The notes beneath the pieces were generated by a model. That model did not search any database. It worked only from the letters and a program-made list of their open reading frames with translations, and was not told where the DNA came from. Shown here piece after piece: positions 61,046 to 64,000 of a stretch of DNA of 64,000 bases. The stretch spans positions 558,001-622,000 of the forward strand of contig NZ_NOXW01000022.1 in assembly GCF_002251855.1 (NCBI RefSeq), in the 5' to 3' direction. Origin of the DNA: Rhodoferax sp. TH121. GTDB lineage: Bacteria; Pseudomonadota; Gammaproteobacteria; Burkholderiales; Burkholderiaceae_C. The translations under genes and the position numbers were made by a program. Position 1 is the stretch's first letter; each line of letters starts with the position of its first letter.

Positions 61046-62572
61046 TCAAACATCAGATTGCAACATCCGCCCCGTCTTCACAAACCGGTCGTGCCACGAC
61101 AGCGCCTCGCTCAGGATGTGTGGGGTGTGGCGGCCGGGGGCTGTCTGCAGGGCGCGGTCAAAGTAGTCGCGCAGGGCGGGGCGGAAGTCGGGGTGGGCGC
61201 AGTTGTCGATGACGAGTTGGGCGCGCTGGGTGGGTGACTTGCCGCGCAGGTCGGCCAGGCCTTGCTCGGTGACGATGATTTCCACGTCGTGCTCGGTGTG
61301 GTCGGTGTGCGAGACCATGGGCACGATGCACGAGATGGCGCCGTCTTTGGCGGTGGAGGGCGTCATGAAGAAGGACAGGTAGGCGTTGCGTGCAAAGTCG
61401 CCCGAGCCGCCTATGCCGTTCATGATGCTGCTGCCCATGAGGTGGGTGGAGTTCACATTGCCGTAGATATCGGCCTCGATCATTGCGTTCATGGCAATCA
61501 GGCCCAGGCGGCGAATCACCTCAGGGTGGTTGCTCATCTCCTGCGGGCGCAGCACGATGCGCTCGCGGTAGAAGTCGATGTTGGCGTTGAACTCTTCCAA
61601 CGCCGCCGGGCTGAACGACAGCGCGGTCGCCGAGGCCATGGTCAGCTTGCCGGACTTGATCATCTCCAGCATGCCGTCTTGCAGCACTTCGGTGTAGGCG
61701 CTCAGGTTTTCAAAGGGGCCCTTGTTCAGGCCCATGAGTACCGCGTTGGCGATGTTGCCCACGCCGCTTTGCAAGGGCAGCAAGTCCGCAGGCAGACGGC
61801 CTGCATTCACCTCTTGCTGCAAGAAGTCGATGATGTGCCCGGCAATGCGCTCGGAGGTGGCATCCGGCGGGGTGAAGGGCGAGTTGCGGTCGTGCTCGCT
61901 GGTTTCCACCACCGCTATCACCTTGGCCGGGTCGCAGTGCAGGTAGCAGTCTCCGATGCGGTCGCCCGGCGTTACCAGCGGGATGGGCTGGCGGTGGGGC
62001 GGAATGCGGGTGCCGTAGTAAATGTCGTGCATGCCCTCCAGCCCGGGGTGTTGCAGGTGATTGACTTCCAGAATGATGTGGTCGGCCAGGTCCAGCCAGG
62101 TTTTGTTGTTGCCCACCGACGACGAGGGGATCAGCCGCCCGTCGGGCAAGATGCCCGCCACTTCCACCACCGCCACCTTGAGCGGCCCCAGAAACCCGAA
62201 CCACGCCAGCTGCGCCACGTGCGAGAGGTGGATGTCGGTGTACTGCATTTGCCCTGCGTTGATCTGCTTGCGCACGGTCGGGTCCGACTGGTAGGGCAGG
62301 CGCATGGACACGCCATGGGCCTTGGCCAAAGCGCCGTCCAGCTCGGGGGCGGTGGAGGCGCCAGTCCACAGGCCGATCTGGAAGTCTTCGCCCGCCGCGT
62401 GCAAGGCTTCCATGCGCCGGGCCAGCGCTTGGGGCACGGCTTTGGCGTGGCCCGAGCCGGTGAAGCCGCTCATACCCACATTGGCCCCGGCGGGGATGAG
62501 GGCGGCGGCGGCCTCGGCCGACATGAGCTTGGCCTGGTAGGCGGGGTGTTGAATGCGGGGGGCCAAAGGCAT
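61046..62572 (-). CDS. Acetyl-CoA hydrolase/transferase family enzyme (succinyl-CoA:acetate CoA-transferase type)
   Basis: A 508-residue two-domain CoA-transferase. The N-terminal segment NVGMSGFTGSGHAKAVP is the first CoA-binding region. NGIGGSGDFARNAYLSFF and IIVTEQGLADLRGKSPTQRA are signatures of the C-terminal half. Such enzymes move CoA between acetate, succinate or propionate. ATG 62572 is used; a TTG two codons earlier sits nearer to a GGAG ribosome site and is possible. Confidence 0.9.
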   Translation of the reverse strand: MPLAPRIQHPAYQAKLMSAEAAAALIPAGANVGMSGFTGSGHAKAVPQALARRMEALHAAGEDFQIGLWTGASTAPELDGALAKAHGVSMRLPYQSDPTVRKQINAGQMQYTDIHLSHVAQLAWFGFLGPLKVAVVEVAGILPDGRLIPSSSVGNNKTWLDLADHIILEVNHLQHPGLEGMHDIYYGTRIPPHRQPIPLVTPGDRIGDCYLHCDPAKVIAVVETSEHDRNSPFTPPDATSERIAGHIIDFLQQEVNAGRLPADLLPLQSGVGNIANAVLMGLNKGPFENLSAYTEVLQDGMLEMIKSGKLTMASATALSFSPAALEEFNANIDFYRERIVLRPQEMSNHPEVIRRLGLIAMNAMIEADIYGNVNSTHLMGSSIMNGIGGSGDFARNAYLSFFMTPSTAKDGAISCIVPMVSHTDHTEHDVEIIVTEQGLADLRGKSPTQRAQLVIDNCAHPDFRPALRDYFDRALQTAPGRHTPHILSEALSWHDRFVKTGRMLQSDV

Positions 62573-62694
62573 GTCCAAAAAACTCCGGTGCTGTGGTGAG
62601 GCGGGGCCAGGCGGAAGGCCGCGGTGCGGGCCATCTTACGTGGAGCTTGCGGGTTTACCCTTGGTTTTTTCTTGACTTAAGGCAAGCCAGAAGC

Positions 62695-62719
62695 AAAAAG
62701 GGCTCCCATGGGAGCCCTT
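62695..62719 (-). terminator. Rho-independent terminator downstream of miaB
   Basis: A perfect 22-base palindrome (AAGGGCTCCCATGGGAGCCC and its last TT, 62698-62719) is followed on the minus strand by T residues (62699-62695). It lies 20 bases after the miaB stop. Confidence 0.92.
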
Positions 62720-62738
62720 GGCTGAAAGCGAAGAACGT

Positions 62739-64000
62739 TCAAGCCACCGTCTCAGCGGTCAGCACTTCACCCCGCAGTGTGTAGCTGCGGGTCTCGGTAA
62801 TCGTCACGTCCACCAGTTGACCCACCAGGCGCGGGTGCCCGGCAAAGTTCACCACGCGGTTGCACTCGGTGCGGCCCATCAGCTCGCCGTTGTCGCGCTT
62901 GCTACTGCCTTCCACCAGAATGCGCTGCACCGTGCCCAGGCGCTGGTTGCTGATGGTGGCAATGTTCGCGTTGATGGCCGCTTGCAGCTCTTGCAGGCGT
63001 GCCAGCTTCACCTCGTGCGGGGTCTCGTCGTGCAGATTGGCTGCGGGCGTACCGGGGCGGGGGCTGAAGATGAAGCTGAAGGAGTTGTCAAAGCCGATGT
63101 CGTGGATGAGCTTCATCATCTTTGCAAAGTCCTCGTCCGTCTCACCGGGGAAGCCGACGATGAAGTCCGAGCTGATCGACATGTCGGGCCGGATGGCGCG
63201 CAGTTTGCGGATGGTGCTCTTGTATTCCATGGCGGTGTAGCCGCGCTTCATGGCCATGAGGATCTTGTCGCTGCCGTGCTGCACGGGCAGGTGCAGGTGG
63301 CTCACCAGTTTGGGCAGCTTTTCGTAGGCGGCAATCAGGCTGGGCGTGAACTCATTGGGATGGCTGGTGGTGTAACGGATGCGCTCGATGCCGGGGATGT
63401 CACTCACGTATTCCAGTAACGTGGCGAAGTCGGCCATCTCGCCGCCTTCGGTCAGGCGCGCGCGCCAGGCATTCACGTTCTGGCCCAGCAGGTTCACTTC
63501 CTTCACGCCCTGGTCGGCCAAGCCGGCAATCTCCACCAGCACGTCTTCAAACGGGCGGTTCACCTCTTCGCCGCGTGTATAGGGCACCACGCAGTAGCTG
63601 CAGTACTTGGAGCAGCCTTCCATGATGCTCACGAACGCGGAAGCGCCTTCCACCTTGGCGGGCGGCAGGTGGTCGAACTTCTCGATCTCGGGGAAGCTGA
63701 TATCTACCTGCGGCTTGTCCTTTTCGCGGCGCGCATTCAGTAGCTCGGGCAGGCGGTGCAGGGTTTGCGGGCCAAACACCACGTCCACATAGGGTGCGCG
63801 CTTGATGATCTCGGCGCCTTCCTGGCTGGCCACGCATCCGCCCACGCCGATTTGCACGCCCTTGGCCTTCAGGTGCTTGATGCGGCCCAGGTCGCTAAAG
63901 ACTTTTTCCTGTGCCTTTTCGCGCACCGAGCAGGTGTTGAAGAGGATCAGGTCGGCCTGCTCCACATCGTCGGTGGGCTCGTAACCCTGGGCGGCGCCCA
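62739..64000 (-). CDS. miaB: tRNA-2-methylthio-N6-isopentenyladenosine synthase MiaB (5' end outside window)
   Basis: Radical-SAM methylthiotransferase acting on A37 of tRNAs reading U-starting codons. The C-terminal 420 residues are visible. The MTTase domain has Cys in [13 protein letters not shown] and GGCVASQEG. The radical-SAM cluster motif is CSKYCSYC in [22 protein letters not shown] domain ends the protein. The frame continues to the window edge ([16 protein letters not shown]), so the ATG at 63965 is internal and the true start is beyond 64000. Confidence 0.95.
   Translation of the reverse strand, partial: GAAQGYEPTDDVEQADLILFNTCSVREKAQEKVFSDLGRIKHLKAKGVQIGVGGCVASQEGAEIIKRAPYVDVVFGPQTLHRLPELLNARREKDKPQVDISFPEIEKFDHLPPAKVEGASAFVSIMEGCSKYCSYCVVPYTRGEEVNRPFEDVLVEIAGLADQGVKEVNLLGQNVNAWRARLTEGGEMADFATLLEYVSDIPGIERIRYTTSHPNEFTPSLIAAYEKLPKLVSHLHLPVQHGSDKILMAMKRGYTAMEYKSTIRKLRAIRPDMSISSDFIVGFPGETDEDFAKMMKLIHDIGFDNSFSFIFSPRPGTPAANLHDETPHEVKLARLQELQAAINANIATISNQRLGTVQRILVEGSSKRDNGELMGRTECNRVVNFAGHPRLVGQLVDVTITETRSYTLRGEVLTAETVA

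Overview
The window is a 64-kb stretch of a high-GC betaproteobacterial chromosome. Gene order and protein features point to Burkholderiales, family Comamonadaceae, probably close to Rhodoferax or Polaromonas. The pointers are a dksA-STAS-hslVU block ahead of the division cluster, a DksA lacking most zinc cysteines, a pilSR-PP0621-ccsA-ffh block, and family-typical dispersed short repeats. This placement rests on remembered gene order and motifs; no database search was run. No rRNA, tRNA, CRISPR array, prophage or insertion sequence was seen.

Layout. 1-6.3 kb: end of an unidentified gene, a CobW-type GTPase, DksA with a long histone-H1-like tail, a STAS-domain protein and the HslVU protease. 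6.4-25.2 kb: a complete, tightly overlapping dcw cluster (mraZ, rsmH, ftsL, ftsI, murE, murF, mraY, murD, ftsW, murG, murC, ddl, ftsQ, ftsA, ftsZ, lpxC) behind a promoter carrying a four-unit MraZ box. 25.2-28.2 kb: a small membrane protein, a chemoreceptor, a mini flagellar rod-like protein and a solute-binding protein. 28.2-35.1 kb, minus strand: ruvC, a cdsA-like/plsC-like lipid pair, mtgA, a TonB-like protein, an RNase II-family enzyme and a YqiA-like esterase. 35.1-40.1 kb: rodA, a beta-hydroxyacid dehydrogenase, tldD, and a DAHP synthase gene behind a clear aromatic-amino-acid attenuator. 40.1-47.4 kb: mpl, a TlpA-like thioredoxin, accBC, prmA and a zinc-ribbon/DUF3426 protein. 47.4-52.5 kb: a lysine/alanine-rich histone-like gene and nrdAB with paired NrdR boxes. 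52.8-59.1 kb: ampD, pilR, pilS, a PP0621-like protein, a CcsA-like protein and ffh. 59-64 kb: a DMT-family transporter, a poorly coding stretch with an orphan methyltransferase, a CoA-transferase and miaB, which runs off the end.

How the genes work together. Most of the window builds the envelope: peptidoglycan precursors (murC-G, mraY, ddl), septal and elongation synthases (ftsI, ftsW, rodA, mtgA), muropeptide recycling (mpl, ampD), the divisome (ftsL/Q/A/Z), lipid A (lpxC), phospholipids (cdsA/plsC-like) and fatty-acid initiation (accBC). The rest supports growth control (dksA, nrdAB, hslVU) and surface behaviour (pilSR, chemoreceptor).

Most noteworthy: (1) a 22-codon leader peptide with five Phe plus Tyr and Trp inside eight residues, followed by mutually exclusive RNA stems and an intrinsic terminator, ahead of aroG; (2) a recurrent layout in which a -10-like hexamer lies only 6-8 nt before the start codon, suggesting many leaderless mRNAs, including the aroG leader peptide; (3) several dispersed repeat families, some of which have entered coding sequence (mpl, murC tail, the dehydrogenase N-terminus); (4) a duplicated ribosome-binding/start region with two hairpins between ftsW and murG.
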